Assembly (NCBI GenBank): GCA_018398765.1 | Contig: JAHBMJ010003607.1 | Span: 25,259-89,258 of the forward strand | DNA: 64,000 bases | Reading direction: 5' to 3' | Origin: Chromera velia | Lineage: Eukaryota > Sar > Chromeraceae | In this document: one piece after another, positions 24,516-44,820 of the stretch | Layout of the letters: each line of letters opens with the position of its first letter | Numbering within the stretch: position 1 is the first letter of the stretch | Position numbers and translations under genes: made by a program | Notes under the pieces: model-generated | The model's database searches: none | What the model was told of the DNA's origin: nothing | What the model saw: the letters and a program-made list of their open reading frames with translations, nothing else

Positions 24516-26775
24516 TTAATTGGGGTGGGCGGACTGAAGGACTTTGCGGAGGTCCTCTTTTCGAAGGGGTTTGTGGAGAACATGAGATACCCCTGCGGCT
24601 GCAAAGGCATCTCCAGTGGCTTCGGAGGTCTCCCCCGTGCAGCCAATCAGAAGCGGTTTGTGGGATAGGGGGACGTCGGGGGTGTTCCCTTCCGAGCTTT
24701 CGAAGCTCGAATCAGAACCTTGGAACAGCGCGGTGATTTTCTGTGCCGTCTCGGGTCCGGACATTCCTGGCATATTGTTGTCCAGAATGATGAGGTCAAA
24801 CCCCCGTTTCTGCTGGTCAAGCAGTCTCCCTCGAATTTTCTCCACCGCAACACTTCCGTTTTCGGCCGTCTCCACGTTGTGCCCCAGTCGACGTACGACC
24901 GCGCAGGTGGCAAAGAGGACAAATCGATCGTCATCGACAAGCAAAATGTTCAAAGATGCTTTCTCCTTCTCTTTCCCTCCTGCCTGTCTGTCGAGAGACA
25001 GCGAACGTCTTTTTGACAGCCTGAGGGCATTTCTGAGCGTTGCCACAGGAGCGCTTTCGGGGGACTTAGAGGACATTGGGGAGAAGCCTTGAGCGCTGCC
25101 TTCCTCCTCCTCCTGGTCACTGTCATCCGACTTGAAGACTTTTGTTGAGGCGGTTGGAGGAGTCTGGCCCTCTTGTGTCTTTGAACGCTCAGCTGCCAAC
25201 CCCTCTAGTTTTGGGGGATCATTTGGCGCGACGGGGGCGGGTGCAGGTGCAGGCGGAGACACCAGAGGGAGGAAGAGTTCACAAGAGAAAGTAGCTCCTT
25301 TCCCTGGACCCTCACTTTCGGCAAAAATCCTCCCCCCCCCATGAACTTCCACGAAACTCTTGCAGATAGAGAGACCCAGACCGGTGCCCCCTCCGTTCTG
25401 CAATTCGCCTGCACGAATCTGAGAGTAGGGCTTGAACAACTTCGGTAAATCATCCTCCCTCAGCCCCGCACCCGTATCCTTCACAGAAATACGCAGGGCT
25501 GCCCACCGATGTGCCGGAGCCCGGGGGGGCGACTTGTGTGCCCCCTGAGTTTCTCCTCCAGCCTGTGAGCTGATGGATCTTTCTTCAGTGTTCAGGGAAG
25601 GCTGGAGGCCTGAAGCGGAAGAACGTGAGTGTGTTACAGTGCATGCTGCTGCTGCTGTGGAACTACGCTGCGTATACTGTCCAGAGAAAAACGGGCGAAC
25701 TCTCCGACACCACTGGTCATGAATTGCTCCTCCCCCCCCTCCCTCTTTCTCCTCTTCCTGGTCCTCTTCTTCCTCTGCTGTTGCTATTTGGGTTTGGGTG
25801 GAATTGGCGAGAACAAAGGACTTCAACGATGCCTCTTCCGATGACGTCAGCTTTCGAATTCCAAAAGTCAAACAAACAGACCCCCCGACACCAGTGAACT
25901 TCCGTGAATTGCTCAGAAAATTGTCGACTACCTGCTCAAGTCGCACGAAATCCGCGACACCCTGCGGAGTTTCCTCCAGCATCCCTCTGCTCTTTTCACT
26001 CTCTTCAAAGGTCCACATGAATTCGGGGCAACGTGAGGACCCCTCAAAAGAAAAAGAACCACTCCCGTCCCCCTCCCCCCCGAGGCTCCGTCGAGTTGCA
26101 AAAGCAGCAGCCCCTCGTGCACCCACACCCTCAGCCCATTCTCTCAAATCCACCGCACGGAATTCGAATTCAAAAGCCCCCCTCTCAAGACGCTCCAATT
26201 GAAGCACATCATTGCAAACAGCCGCCATCTTTCCCAATTGACTCTCCAACATTTCCGTTAATTGGAGAAGTTTCATTCGTTCATCCTGTGACAAAACAGC
26301 TTTACAGCAACACACCAAAGACCCCCCCCCTATCTGAACCGAATTTAAAGTAACAGAATGATCTTGGCTGACACCTGACCCCCCATTTTTTTGTGCTCCT
26401 TGCTGTTGGGGAATTTTCACCGTGTCGTGAAATTCCGAGACCAGAAGTCTAGCCCCAGAGAGCGGATTTCGCATTTCGTGCATGATGTAAGAAATGAAAC
26501 GTTTCATTGTCTCTTCCGTCGCTTTTCGAATCTCGGACTCCCTGATTGCTTTCCGTAGCGCGTCCCCCATCATCCTTCGGACCCCCCACGCCACACATGC
26601 CTCATTGACACAGTAGAGCGTCAATCGGACTACATCGGGGACTGATGGTTTCATCAGAACCACGGCAGTCAGCATGAAGAGCAGACAGTCGAGAACAACA
26701 ATGGCAACGTAGTGACGGAAGTGACGGAAGGGCATCGGAATAAGAAGCATCTTCGTCCAGAGCGCTGCACACACA

Positions 26776-26806
<31 letters not shown>

Positions 26807-26814
26807 GCACACGC

Positions 26815-26853
<39 letters not shown>

Positions 26854-27006
26854 TACGCATGTAGACAGATTAATGCACACAGAGAGAAACTCTCAGACAA
26901 ATCTAAATGGGGTCAGTGAATGTTCTGCATAGGACAAGGGATCCTTCCTTCCTTTCTTTTTTTCTTTTTTTCTTTCCTTCTTTCTTTCTTTCTTTCTTTC
27001 TTTCTC

Positions 27007-27105
<99 letters not shown>

Positions 27106-27186
27106 CTCTTTCTTTCTTTCTTTCTTTATTTATTTATTTCTTTCTTTCTCTAGTTCTTTCTTTCTCTAGTTCTTTCTTTCTCTAGT

Positions 27187-27237
<51 letters not shown>

Positions 27238-28404
27238 CTTTCTTTCTTTCTCTCTATCTTTTGTTCTTTCTTTCTCTCTATCTTTTGTTCTTTCTTGTTT
27301 GCTTGCTTACTTGCTTGCTTTTCGTTCGTCCTCGTGTGATTTCATCCTTTTCTTGCTGACTGTGTGACCGGCAGAAAGCGAAAGAAACGGGAGGGGGAGG
27401 AAGAGAATAAGAGAACGAAAAGAAAGAAGGGAGAAGGAAAGACACGAATGAATTAAACAACTGACCAGCACCGCCTAGTTCGATGAAGAGAAATTCGTTC
27501 GCTGTCCTCATGCCCATGGACCCATACAGGAAGGGGAGACTCAGGAGCATCCCGATCACGCACTGCCACTCGTCCTTCTCAGTTTCATCGCCTTCAAGGT
27601 GTGCCCCCTTCTTCGCCTTCCCCTTTCGCTTTCCACCCCTTTCCCCTGCCTTTGTCTTCTTGCTGAAGTTTGGGAGGAGTGCCCACGACAGGCACGCGAG
27701 GTAGCAGGGGAAGAGGATCATGCCCGCGGTTTCCATCTTGCAGAAGTAGTAGGTCGGAACGAACGCCAGGAGCATGAAAACAAAGCTCAAAGGAAGTACC
27801 CATGACAGGTATTGTTTCTGCAATCAGGGGAACAAGGCGGTGCATACATGCGTGGATTTAACGAGAGACACCGACGGAGATCACATGAAGAAACAGGAAC
27901 GAAGGTCAGGAAATGAAACAGAACCACAATTGTCCAGATATATAGAGTTACAGGGACGTAGGCATACATGCGACAGTCCACCTTTCACGAATCGTGGTTT
28001 GTTAAGGCTGTCTGCACGTTTGCGCGCCCGTCTATCGGCTTTCCCTTACACCCACCCGCGTACGCCTTTGCACTTGTTGTTTACCTGGGGGGCTTGACAG
28101 GAAAATCACAACAGTACGGCTGCTTTCATGCGTGCGGGCCCTTCGACTGTATTAAACTTCTGAGAGATTTCAGGACAGACTGTGCTTTTCAGTGAGAAGC
28201 TGGTGGTGGGATTTGAACTGGCAGGACAGGGGTTGGATTGTCTGACCTTCTTTTCGACAGCACAAATTTCTTTGCTTCTCTTTCATGAGAAAAGAAAATT
28301 CCACTGACCTGCCCTCGAGATGACTTCTTTGGCAGCACCTGATGACCTTTGGCTTGGCTTGGTGCGCCCCGTTTAGCTACGGGGGTCTGTGTCTGAACGC
28401 TCAT
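24516..28404 (-). CDS. Membrane-bound hybrid sensor histidine kinase with C-terminal receiver
   Basis: Predicted to autophosphorylate on His and pass the phosphate to its own receiver Asp. Exons in transcription order: 28404-28309, 27817-27466, 26764-24516, joined in phases 0 and 1 to give 898 residues. The N-terminal part (about residues 33-200) has several hydrophobic segments, for example YLSWVLPLSFVFMLLAF and YVAIVVLDCLLFMLTAV, so it is a multi-pass membrane sensor region. The H-box is SYIMHEMRNPL with the His near 245. The ATPase domain has an N-box (VVDNFLSNSRKF), G1 (VKDTGAGL) and G2 (GGTGLGLSI). The receiver (from about 756) has LLVDDDR, phosphoacceptor Asp in LIILDNNMPGMSG near 811, and the conserved Lys in HKPL near 881. 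A Ser/Pro/Glu-rich linker separates kinase and receiver. The third exon's reading frame stays open upstream through a (TG)n repeat, but the acceptor after that repeat is the better boundary. Signal and downstream partner are unknown. Confidence 0.86.
26766..26851. repeat. (CA)n/(CG)n microsatellite in histidine kinase intron 2
   Basis: Alternating purine-pyrimidine tract with CA ends and a CGCGCG centre, directly upstream of the acceptor of the third exon on the minus strand. Confidence 0.95.
26941..27300 (+). repeat. (CTTT)n/(CTGT)n/(CT)n microsatellite block
   Basis: About 350 bases of pyrimidine-rich tetra- and dinucleotide repeats in the intron between histidine kinase exons 2 and 3. Several copies of TTCTTTCTTTCTCTAG are included. 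Confidence 0.95.
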
Positions 28405-28973
28405 TGCGGCTTGAGGTGAACGAAAACGGAAAGAGTGCCCAACTCTGGTGATTCCCTGGCTTCCTTGTTGTCCTCGCGAGTCTGTCACTCAGACACACCG
28501 ACAGCTCGATCAGAGCGCATACATACTGACAACCAGGCTCTCTTCATCGCATCATCCTCGACTGGCTTTCACCATCTGTCACCAACACAATAAAGTTTGT
28601 ATCAAGTGAGGGCTGTCAATTTATGGGCATGCGGCGGAGTTCTTGTGAAGTGCCCCACCTGCAATTAAGATCTCCGTGCGAACCTGTATGTGTCATCCGC
28701 GCGGCCGGGTCGATTTTTTTTTTGGTCGTCGGAGTTGAAGTTGTGATGATCCATGCCAGGCCGGTGCACATGTTGTGCAATGTTGTGCAGTGTGTACTCA
28801 CTGAGAGGGATTCACTGTGACATGCACGTTATGGCGTGACATAGTGTGACTGTGTGTCAATACCACCTTGCAGTGGGCCTTGTTCAGACGCAAGCTAGAC
28901 GTGGAGTCGTTTCCTTTGGCACTGAGAGGAGACGAGACGGGACGAGACGCCACACCAGTTTCTTCTTTTATTT
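28405..28973. promoter_or_regulatory. Shared upstream region of histidine kinase and ABC1K genes
   Basis: The 569 bases between divergent start codons contain no reading frame worth calling. A bidirectional promoter is inferred from gene orientation only. Confidence 0.35.
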
Positions 28974-35863
<6,890 letters not shown>

Positions 35864-37819
35864 TTGTCGAATGCACGCAGGTTTTCCCATCAAAGAGAAG
35901 TAGAAAGAGAAGTGAAAGTTTCAAGACTCGATGCATTGTGTGCTCAGTGTGCTGGTGCATTGTCAGAATCGTCATGTTCTGTTTGAGTGGTATTTGAGGC
36001 GCGTGGATATCACTTAATTGACGTGTCATTCACTAAGTCATTCAGTTGCAGCCTACAAAATTAATTGACAGTATACTTAGTAACTTAAGAGAAGTTGGAT
36101 AGCTAGTTGGATATATTAAAATAAAAAAATTTAACTGCAAACGAAGTGTACAATATGTATAGTAAAAAAAAAAAAAACATATAGTTGTTATCTAGGTTGT
36201 TATATATATGCAACACTCCCTTTACAACTTAACACTTCTGCAACATTTGATTCGTGACTTGGACAACCCTTGTTTGTCCCTAGGTCACTTTATCTTTAGT
36301 TACCCTTAGTGTTGGTCTTCTTATATCTCATGACAAGTTTTTTAAAAAATATATAATAATTTATGTACAAAAAACATTTTTTCTTTCTTTTTTAAATTTT
36401 AATGTTGTGGCTTCAAGAAGTTCAAGTGGCTCGAGGGCCTATTATATTCCACTAAACTTTTTATGATATGCAGGAACTTTTTTTGAATTATAACGGATGC
36501 ATGCATGCATGAACTCTAGTTTATTAATTGGCGGTCGAGCCAGCTATTGACAAAGCTTAGCTCAAGCTAAATCTAAAGCTAAACTTGAACAGGTTCATTT
36601 TTGCTAGCTAGTACAGCCTAGCGGCTATTAGCTCTAGTATTGACTAGAAATATTTCATGCATACATCTTTGGAAGGGACCATCAATGTCACTGCTCTAGT
36701 CATAGTAGCCAGTACATGACCGAGCCACTGAGCCAGTGGGTCTGGCAGTGACTTACAATGTCTTACATTCTTCATGCTAGTCTTCATGGCATATGAAGCC
36801 GCAAGTTGATACATCCGACGTCTAGTCCGACGTCCTCCAAGCTTTGAAGATTGGTGCGACATGCCACAAACAGAGATCGAGACAATGCCGCATCGCTTGA
36901 TTCATACAGACAAAGCGATGCAAAGCCTTTTTCGGTCGGCAATAAAGATGCAGGACGCTGCATACGTACAAATATACTATACAAAGAACCTAGCAAAGAA
37001 AAAAGATCGACTAGAAGATCGAAGAAAATTCAGTGAAGGAACAACCCGGACGGGACGCGCGCTGACACAAAACACTTCACCGCATCACGCATGCAGTGTG
37101 GTGTGCAAGTAGCGTTAGAAATACAATTAAGTGCCTTTCGATCGAAAAAAAAGCGTAGACTGGCAACAGAACGAATGCGTGAGCGCCCACACGCGCATGC
37201 CGGATTGTAGTCCCCCTAAGTTGCAAAATCGATTGTGGAAGAGAAAAAAGAAAGAAAGTGCCAAACAATTTCTCTCTGTATGGATCAAAACGGAGGGAGA
37301 GAGGGCCCCGCTCCATCTCTCACGAGGAGAGACCGAACGGAGAGAATCTCTCTTTTGAACTCTTCCTTCTGCGTTGAAGGACCGTACAGAGAGAAAAGCG
37401 GGACGCACAGCGGCCCTCAGCAACACTACAGACGTATAGAATGAGCAGAATGAAGAAAGAAAAATGAAGAAAAAAAAAGTGAAACCGCCCCGTACGAGAA
37501 GAGAGGGGGAGGAACGGAACTTCTTTGAGTTCGTTCTGTCCCCCCTCCCCTTCCAACCTTTCCGCTCCTCCACCCTCACCCGCTTTTTGTCCTCTTCCTG
37601 GTATGACAGATGAACAAATGGTGGTTGTCAATGACATCAAGGAAAGCAGTCGATCGTTTCAGGTCTGGTAACCCAGCCCTTCCACTTGCCTTTCAAATTA
37701 CCTTTTTACTCTGCTGCTCTCTGCAGAAAGACTCGTTCTTCATGTACAAGAGAGAGTCTTTCCTCCACCCTCCTTCCTCTCTCCTTATCTTATCTTATCT
37801 TATCTCTCCACCCTCCTTA
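35864..37819. other. Intergenic region between convergent genes, no gene seen
   Basis: 35864-36650 becomes AT-rich with ATATAT and poly-A runs. 36650-37819 is of intermediate composition and shows only short overlapping reading frames without domain-like sequence. A small (TTATC)n run lies at about 37786-37806. Confidence 0.6.
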
Positions 37820-40800
37820 TCACATTTTCTCTGCTGCTGCCGCAGCTGCAGCGGCAATTCTTTTGGAGGCTCTTCTGGCAGGCAGCTGGTCTTTGGATGA
37901 CGCGGGGGAAGCGTCAGAAGATACAGCAGCTGCAGTAGAAGGAGAAGAGGAGGAGGAAAAAGAGAGACCTCTGCCTTTTCCTTTCAGACCTGTTCCAGAC
38001 TTCTTCACCTGTGGTGCTGCCCCAACAACAGCAGACTCAGCGTTCGAAGAAGAAAGGGGGGAAGCTGGAGACAAGTCTCCGTCTCCGTCGATCTTCTGCT
38101 CAGAGCTCCGCAAAGACGTCGAGGACTTTGACAGAGACTTTTCACGTTTCTTACTGCCTGTCCCCCCCACCGAGACCTCCTCCCCTTTCTCCTTCTTCTC
38201 AGGAGGAGATACCTGACTCCCCCCCCCGACCTTGAAGGTCGAGGGGACCTCATGTTCCACCACCTGTCCCGCCCCCCCCTTCGGGCTCTTGTTCTTTTTT
38301 CCAATGTAGTTGTCGTACAGACGGAAGGCGGCCTCGCAAGGGTACACAGCAACGTACGGCCGCACCCACGAGTAGAGGTCACGCTGCTTGGACGTGTTGG
38401 GGGCATACGTGCCAAAGAGCATGTCGAAGAAGGGGGTGTGGGAGGAGAAGTTCTTGTTGATCAGGTAATGGTGTGCGTCGTGGAATGGAGAGGTGTTGGG
38501 GAGGTGAGGGAGGATGTACCCAGAGTGTTGGTACCTGCATGGAGGAAGAGGCAGGTGACGCACACACACACTCACACACAGAATAGAGCCATGTAGATGA
38601 AAGAGGGGGAGAGGGGGGGCTGCAGGCAGGAACAGGCCTCAGAAATGAAGGAGAGGGAGAAGAAAGGGCGAAACGGAGAACACACTCAGAGAGAAAGACA
38701 GAAAGTACGGGATGTGACGAGGACAAAAACAAAAGAACCAAAAAGAATCCCGTGAAGAGACACCGAGGAGGACAGAGAGAGAGAGAGAGAAAGAGAAATA
38801 CACCGACCGCCCCACTCACTCACCCAGTGTGGACAACAGTGAACACAATCATCCCCCTGCAAGCAGACAAAACAGAAAACAGACGGACAGAAGCGAAGGC
38901 GGTCGGCAGTTTGAGCCCTCGTCTCTCACAGTTCACAATCAGGGAGGCAGGCAGGGAGGCAAAAGACGGACAGATCGGCACCCTGCTGGAAAAGAAAATG
39001 GGAAGGGGGTCAAGGAAAAGAAAGGAAGGAAAGAAAAAAAAAAAACAGTCAAGAAAATCCGTGATGTACACGAGAAGAGAAAGAGAAGAGGAGAAAGGCA
39101 CGGACCAACCAGTGCACCATAAGATGAGCCTTCAGGAGAAGAGGAGGCCCCACGACGGATAGTCCGAACAGAATAAGTTCCCAGTCATGGAACACATGGT
39201 TCACCCACACGAAAGTGTAAGTGTACTCGTGGTGCATCTTGTGCAATCGCCTGTAGAAGAATGGCCAGTGCATCATCCTGCAAACAGAAGTGAGAGAGAC
39301 CGGGAACAGCGAGAAGAAGCAAAAAAGTAAATCCTCTTCTGTCTTTTGCAGGACAGGTGCTGCAGAGTCATGCACACAGGGTCAAATTGAAGGAACACAA
39401 AGAGTGCAGGCTCTCTCGATTAAACTGTCCATCTGCGTGTCGCAGACATCTTCTCATGAGGGATGCTAGGAGGAAAGGGCAGCAACAAGGAGAAAACATG
39501 CATCGACAGAATACAGACACGGAGCGTCGAGCATGTGTCCATCCACCGACTTATTCCAGACGAATTTACAGAAACACAGGAACACATCTACATAAGTTCT
39601 AGAGATGCACCGACAAGGAAAGGCTCACCGATGCATCCAATAATTCCACCAGTCGGCCATAAGAATACAGAGGACCTGCAGTGTATGTCAGCGGGAAGAA
39701 ATGACAGCGGAAAGAAAAAGGACACCTTTCACACGGTCTCTTTCTTGCTATGCCTTTCTTACCGCACAGCCGCGACCGCTTTCCTTCTTCTTTGGCCTTC
39801 ATTTCTTAAACCCACAGATGGGAGAGTCCTAGAGGAGTGCAGAGAGAAGAACGACAAGAACGTGGGCAGAAAGACAAAAGTTTCATGAAGAAGGAATGCG
39901 CGCTGTTTGTTTCTTGGGGACTCCTCTGCATTCAGGCCCACACACTGCTTTCAACCGTTCTCTTTCTTCTCTGGCACTTGACACGACACTCGGAAAGGCC
40001 CCTTTTCCTTCTATGCCACTTCCCTTCTCACCCCCTCTCCTCTCCCTATCTGGTGCGATGACACAACTCTCTGCACGAGCGGCTCCATGTGACCATCCAT
40101 CGAATCCCCCCTGCCTGCTCACATATCCATCAAACCCGCAGATCTTCGAATCGACCCCCTAGCTGTTCACTCAAACATCCGTCCACCGAGCGTTCACGAA
40201 CAACCCTACCAGACCCCCCCCTGACTGACTGAGGGACTGACCATGTCCTTAATGAACTTCCAGTCTGAAATGTTCTCGGGAAGGTACTCGGCAGGTGCAA
40301 ATTTGAGGACGTCCACGTAATACAAAATCAGAGGGATTGTGTGGAGAGGAGTGATCACATAGAGGTATCCCTTGAAGAAAAGCTTCATCGCGTGGAGAAT
40401 CTCGTGTGCAGGGGGGTACTTCCTTGTCCCCAGTCTGTCACTGCAGTAATGGATCCGGCAGCTGTCCAGGAACGGATACCTCATCACGTCCAGGTGGGTG
40501 AAGAAACCGTTCACAGCCAGCTGCATGCATGCGTCGTCCAACAACCAGAATTAAAAAGCCAACAACTTTCTTCTGCGTGCTTTCTCTTCACCAATTTAGG
40601 GACAGTCAGAGACAAACAAGAAAAAGCGCACCAGAGACAGAGAGAGACTCGGAGAAACAAAAAAGGGGAAAAAGAAAGAAAATGTGTTTGACAGAAAGGC
40701 CGACAGAAACCACCCACTGACCACCCAGCCAGTCAAACAACCAACCAGCCAACCGATCAACCAACGATCCGGAAGCAAACAGACCGTCGAACAAACAAAC

Positions 40801-41365
40801 TCGATCGCAGTCTCCCTCTCTTGACATACCTGCCCTTCTTGCTACTTGGAAGCAACAGAAAAAAATCATCTTGCCAGTGCAAGCTGCGGTGCATCGAGGA
40901 GCATCTTAGCTCATCTTTTCGGATGCAGCAGTATCAATCACGCATTAAATTGAAATGTGAAGCTGATACACACTTGATTGGATAAAGATTAGTCAAGCAA
41001 CAAAGGACGACCGAGAAAAGGGCGACCCGAGACAAGGCACTCACCTCAGAGGCCCACGTCGTGACCAACGGCATCACAGCGAGTGACTTTGGGGCATCAG
41101 GCAGATTCAGGTAGATGAAGGTGTAAAGAAAGCGGATCACCGATCCCTCGAAGGGAGGGAGACGGGGAGGGCAGAGGAGACACCAAACGGCGACTGTCAA
41201 GACAAAAGAGATCGGAAGAACAGTAAACCAAAAACAGAGGCGCTTTCGAAGAGCCTCGTCCTTTGCAGAAAAAGAAGACTTCAGATCTTCTGCTGTGCCC
41301 TCGGACACCTCACCCACTGGCAGGGCTCCCTTTACAGCTCCAGCGCTGCGGAGTTGCTGCGGCAT
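37820..41365 (-). CDS. Fatty acid hydroxylase/sterol desaturase superfamily membrane protein
   Basis: Predicted di-iron membrane oxidase acting on a sterol or fatty acyl lipid, probably in the ER. Exons in transcription order: 41365-41045, 40520-40242, 39675-39629, 39277-39110, 38856-38824, 38534-37820. They total 520 residues with consistent phases. Histidine motifs: HRMMH at 215-219, created by the exon 3/4 join after ADWWNYW; HKMHH at 228-232; then QHSGY and FHDAHH at about 285-305. This is the order of the superfamily (C-5 desaturase, C-4 methyl oxidase, lipid hydroxylase types). Hydrophobic segments, such as LCFWFTVLPISFVLTVAVW, suggest several membrane passes. The donor at 39110 is chosen over one four bases further into the intron because only it preserves frame. 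After LFGTYAP comes a long Lys, Ser and Ala-rich tail with poly-Ala, unlike typical family members. Substrate cannot be deduced. Confidence 0.86.
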
Positions 41366-42329
41366 GTTCTCGGTTAGTCAGTCTGTCGTAGCTGGCCATC
41401 AAAAGGCGGAAGAGGCTTCTTATCCGAAGCGCCAGCTTTTGCATCAAAACGAAATACTCCTCGTTAGTACCCCACAGCACTTGCAGATCGTCTCAGCATA
41501 CGTATACAATAGCCTACAGCTACAGCTGCACATATGCACAGGGAGCACAAAAAGAGGGCGGATTCCGTCTAGAGATTTGTTAGCAGAGTCACCTAATAAT
41601 ACAAGCCAGATTCGCGCGCGAAACGCGCGCATGCGAATTGGGTTCTGATAAATGCGAGGCTTGATCAGAGAAAAAAATGGAATGATTGAGGTTTCAGAGA
41701 AAAAAATGGAAGCGCATATATCGATATAGTGCAAGGTTAACGGCCGGGCCCCTAGAGTTATATAGAGTTAGACTATTTTTCAAATATTTTTTCTTAAAGT
41801 TAATTTGCATACAAATCTATAGAAATAAGCAAAAACACAAAAAAGAATCATATTGAGTCATGACCTAGAGTCATGACTGAAGTCAAATGTCCCTCTAGAT
41901 TACTTTAGGTGTTATAATCCAGATTTCTCCTATCTGACTACATTTTTTTCATAAACGCAAATAATGAATTTTCTAATGAATTTTAAGTAATTTTAAGCTC
42001 TATACAAAACTTATGATAGATTTATAAAAAATCTTAGCCAATCTTACTTATAACATATTTTTTAACTAATAATTCAATCAATGTTAATCGATGTTAATCG
42101 ATGCCTAATAGTCCTATAAAATCTAACTCAGCTAAAAATGTTATGCAGTTATTACTCTCTCTTTCTTTTAAGCAAGAAAAATAATATTTCAGGATAGTCT
42201 TCTTAATTTGGAAACCGAGTCTTGCTTTCTCTATATTTCTGTAACAGTGTTTTGAGAGCCGAGTCTAAAGCCGAGTTTGAACCTTGAACGAAAGACGGGT
42301 GGGCGGAGAAGAGACGAAGAGATAAAGAA
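41366..42329. other. Intergenic, AT-rich, no gene seen
   Basis: Upstream flank of the hydroxylase gene, then AT-rich sequence from about 41700 with no reading frame of interest. Confidence 0.6.
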
Positions 42330-42972
42330 ACACTGACTGACTGACTGACTGACAGACTGACAGACCGACAGACCGACAGACCAACAGACTGACAGACCGA
42401 CAGACGCAAAAGGGAGTCCGAGACACACTCACTCTCTCTCATTCGCTGATTCACTCACTTATTTACTCACCCGCTTCCTCATGAGGTGACTCACGTACTT
42501 ACAAGTAGCTCACGCACCCAACAGTCACTCACTCATTCACTCCCTCACTCATTCACTCCCACACTTACTTACTCACTCACTCACCCACTCACTCACTCAC
42601 TCACTCACTCACTCGCCAACTCACTCCCTCACTTATTTATTCCCACATTTACCTAGTACTCACTCACTCTCTCACTCACTCACTCACTCACTTACTTTCT
42701 CACTCAAACATTTACACACTTTTCCTCAAACTCACTGACTCTCTGACTCCTTCAATTACTCACTGACTCACTCACTCTCTCACTTGGTCACCCACTTACT
42801 AACTCACCCTCTCACCCATTCATACCGAGTCAAACGTCTCGAGTGACAGTAACTCGTTCGCTCACTCACTCATTCACTCACTCACTCACTCAAGTACTCA
42901 CGCACGCACACACGCAGGCACTCAGCTTCTTAGTAACTCTGATCAATAACTCACGAACTGACTCGCTCACGA

Positions 42973-43009
<37 letters not shown>

Positions 43010-43013
43010 GTCT

Positions 43014-43053
<40 letters not shown>

Positions 43054-43121
43054 GTTCTCTCTCTCTCTCTCTATCTATCTCTCTATCTATCCTTCTATCT
43101 CTCTCTGTCTCTGTCTCTCTA

Positions 43122-43164
<43 letters not shown>

Positions 43165-43338
43165 ATCTCTCTGTCTCTCTCTCTCTCTCTCTATCTATCT
43201 CTCTGTCTCTCTCTCTCTCTCACGTATATATTCATATATGTATACTCATTCACTCACTCACTCACTACTTTCTAGGTCACTCACTCACTGACTGATACTG
43301 ATCATTGCCTGACTCACTCACTCACCGAGTGAGATTGA

Positions 43339-43417
<79 letters not shown>

Positions 43418-43795
43418 TCACTCACTCACTAACTCACTCACTTACTCATTCACGCACCCGCTCACTCACTATTCACTCTCCCCTCACTCACGTACTCACT
43501 CACTCACTCACTCACTCACTCACTCACTCACTCACTCAGCAACTCTCAGTTACTCACTCACACACACTCACTACTCACTTACTCACTCACACACTCACTC
43601 ACTTACTCACTCACTCACCCACTTATTCACCCACCCACTCTCTCACCCACTCACCCGCACTGACTCTGAGTGACTCACAAACTGCATGACTGACTCACTC
43701 ACTCACTCACACTCTCACTCACTCACTAGCTCCTCACTCACTCACTCACTCACTCACTCATTCAGTTACCCATTCACTCACTCACTCGCTTACTT
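42330..43795 (+). repeat. Large (CACT)n block with (CT)n and (CA)n segments
   Basis: Nearly 1.5 kb is dominated by degenerate CACT/TCAC tetranucleotides. A CTGA-rich start (42330-42400), a (CT)n stretch at about 42973-43220 and a (CA)n stretch at about 43346-43412 are included. The periodic reading frames through it are artefacts of the repeat. Confidence 0.95.
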
Positions 43796-44040
43796 ATTCA
43801 GGAGAGGGAAGCTTCCGGCAGCTTGGCGCAGGCAAACTCAGCTGCTATATAGCTCAGCTGGCTGTTCGAAACGACGAAAGAACCGTACTTGCCAGCAAGT
43901 GGACTGGCTGAGGAGTTTGCTGGCGCTTCGCTATTTTCTGCCTCTGTTGCTGTAAGAGAGAAAAGTCTCGCATCTTCACAATTTCGTTGCATGCGACTCA
44001 ATGGTTGTATTTTGCTGTAGGGGATTGAGCACGGTGATTT

Positions 44041-44080
<40 letters not shown>

Positions 44081-44820
44081 AAGAACCATCGTTTTACGAA
44101 GTACGTCATACACGCTTGGTGCAGAGTCAGTGAACATTACATACATTTTTCTCTGTGCGATTGGCGGAGTGCCAGTGTATTAAAACCTGTCTGACTGGCT
44201 TTTTTTTATTTACGAGACTTGTGTTTGACCTTGAAATGCTACATCTTAAGACACACACCTTGCGACAAATGAGTGCCATACAAAGGGCTGACCGGTAACA
44301 ACCGTTTAGACCTGCATGTTTAATCAGAGTGCGTGTGTTCTGATTATGTGGAAAAGTTTAAAACTGGGGCCTTTTTTGGAAGATTTGCCCTCTGAGGCTG
44401 TCAGGCAGAATTGTGGCTACTTTTTCTCTGGTCATAATTTTAAGCTGGAGGAGCTATAGATTATGGGATACACCCAACCAGTTGGGTGAGTGCCTCGGGG
44501 GGCCATTTGGGGGGTTGGTCATAATTTAAACCATCATGAAGGACGCCTTTTGCTCCCTCCTTCAAGGCCTCCGTCACTGCCACGTAACAAGAGAACCTAC
44601 GTTTGGCTAGCTTGGGCTGTCTACCGTAACCCGTCTGGTCAAAGAGAGACAGAAACACCCTGATTTTCTTGCGGAGCTCCCATCGGGAGAGAGAGACAGT
44701 GCTCACCGACGTCGCTGTCACCCATCCATTTTCTATCAATACTAACCACCTGCACCGATTTGTAAAAACAGCAGGGTCAGCAGCGAGAGGAATGGAGAAA
44801 GTGAAGAACGACAGGTACGG
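43796..44820. other. Intergenic region, no supportable gene
   Basis: Contains a (TA)n run near 44049-44070. A minus-strand open frame at 44461-44739 has reasonable amino acid composition but no ATG, so it may be a repeat remnant. Confidence 0.5.

Noticed and set aside
42843-43295. Repetitive Ser/Leu/Thr reading frames
   Set aside because: Translation of the CACT and CT repeat block.
43843-43875. tRNA-like A-box TAGCTCAGCTGG with GTTCGAAAC
   Set aside because: The B-box-like piece follows almost immediately, leaving no room for the anticodon arm, and no acceptor stem pairs.
44461-44739. 92-codon minus-strand frame with plausible composition
   Set aside because: It begins with TTG, has no ATG, no recognisable domain and no exon partners found; possibly a repeat remnant.
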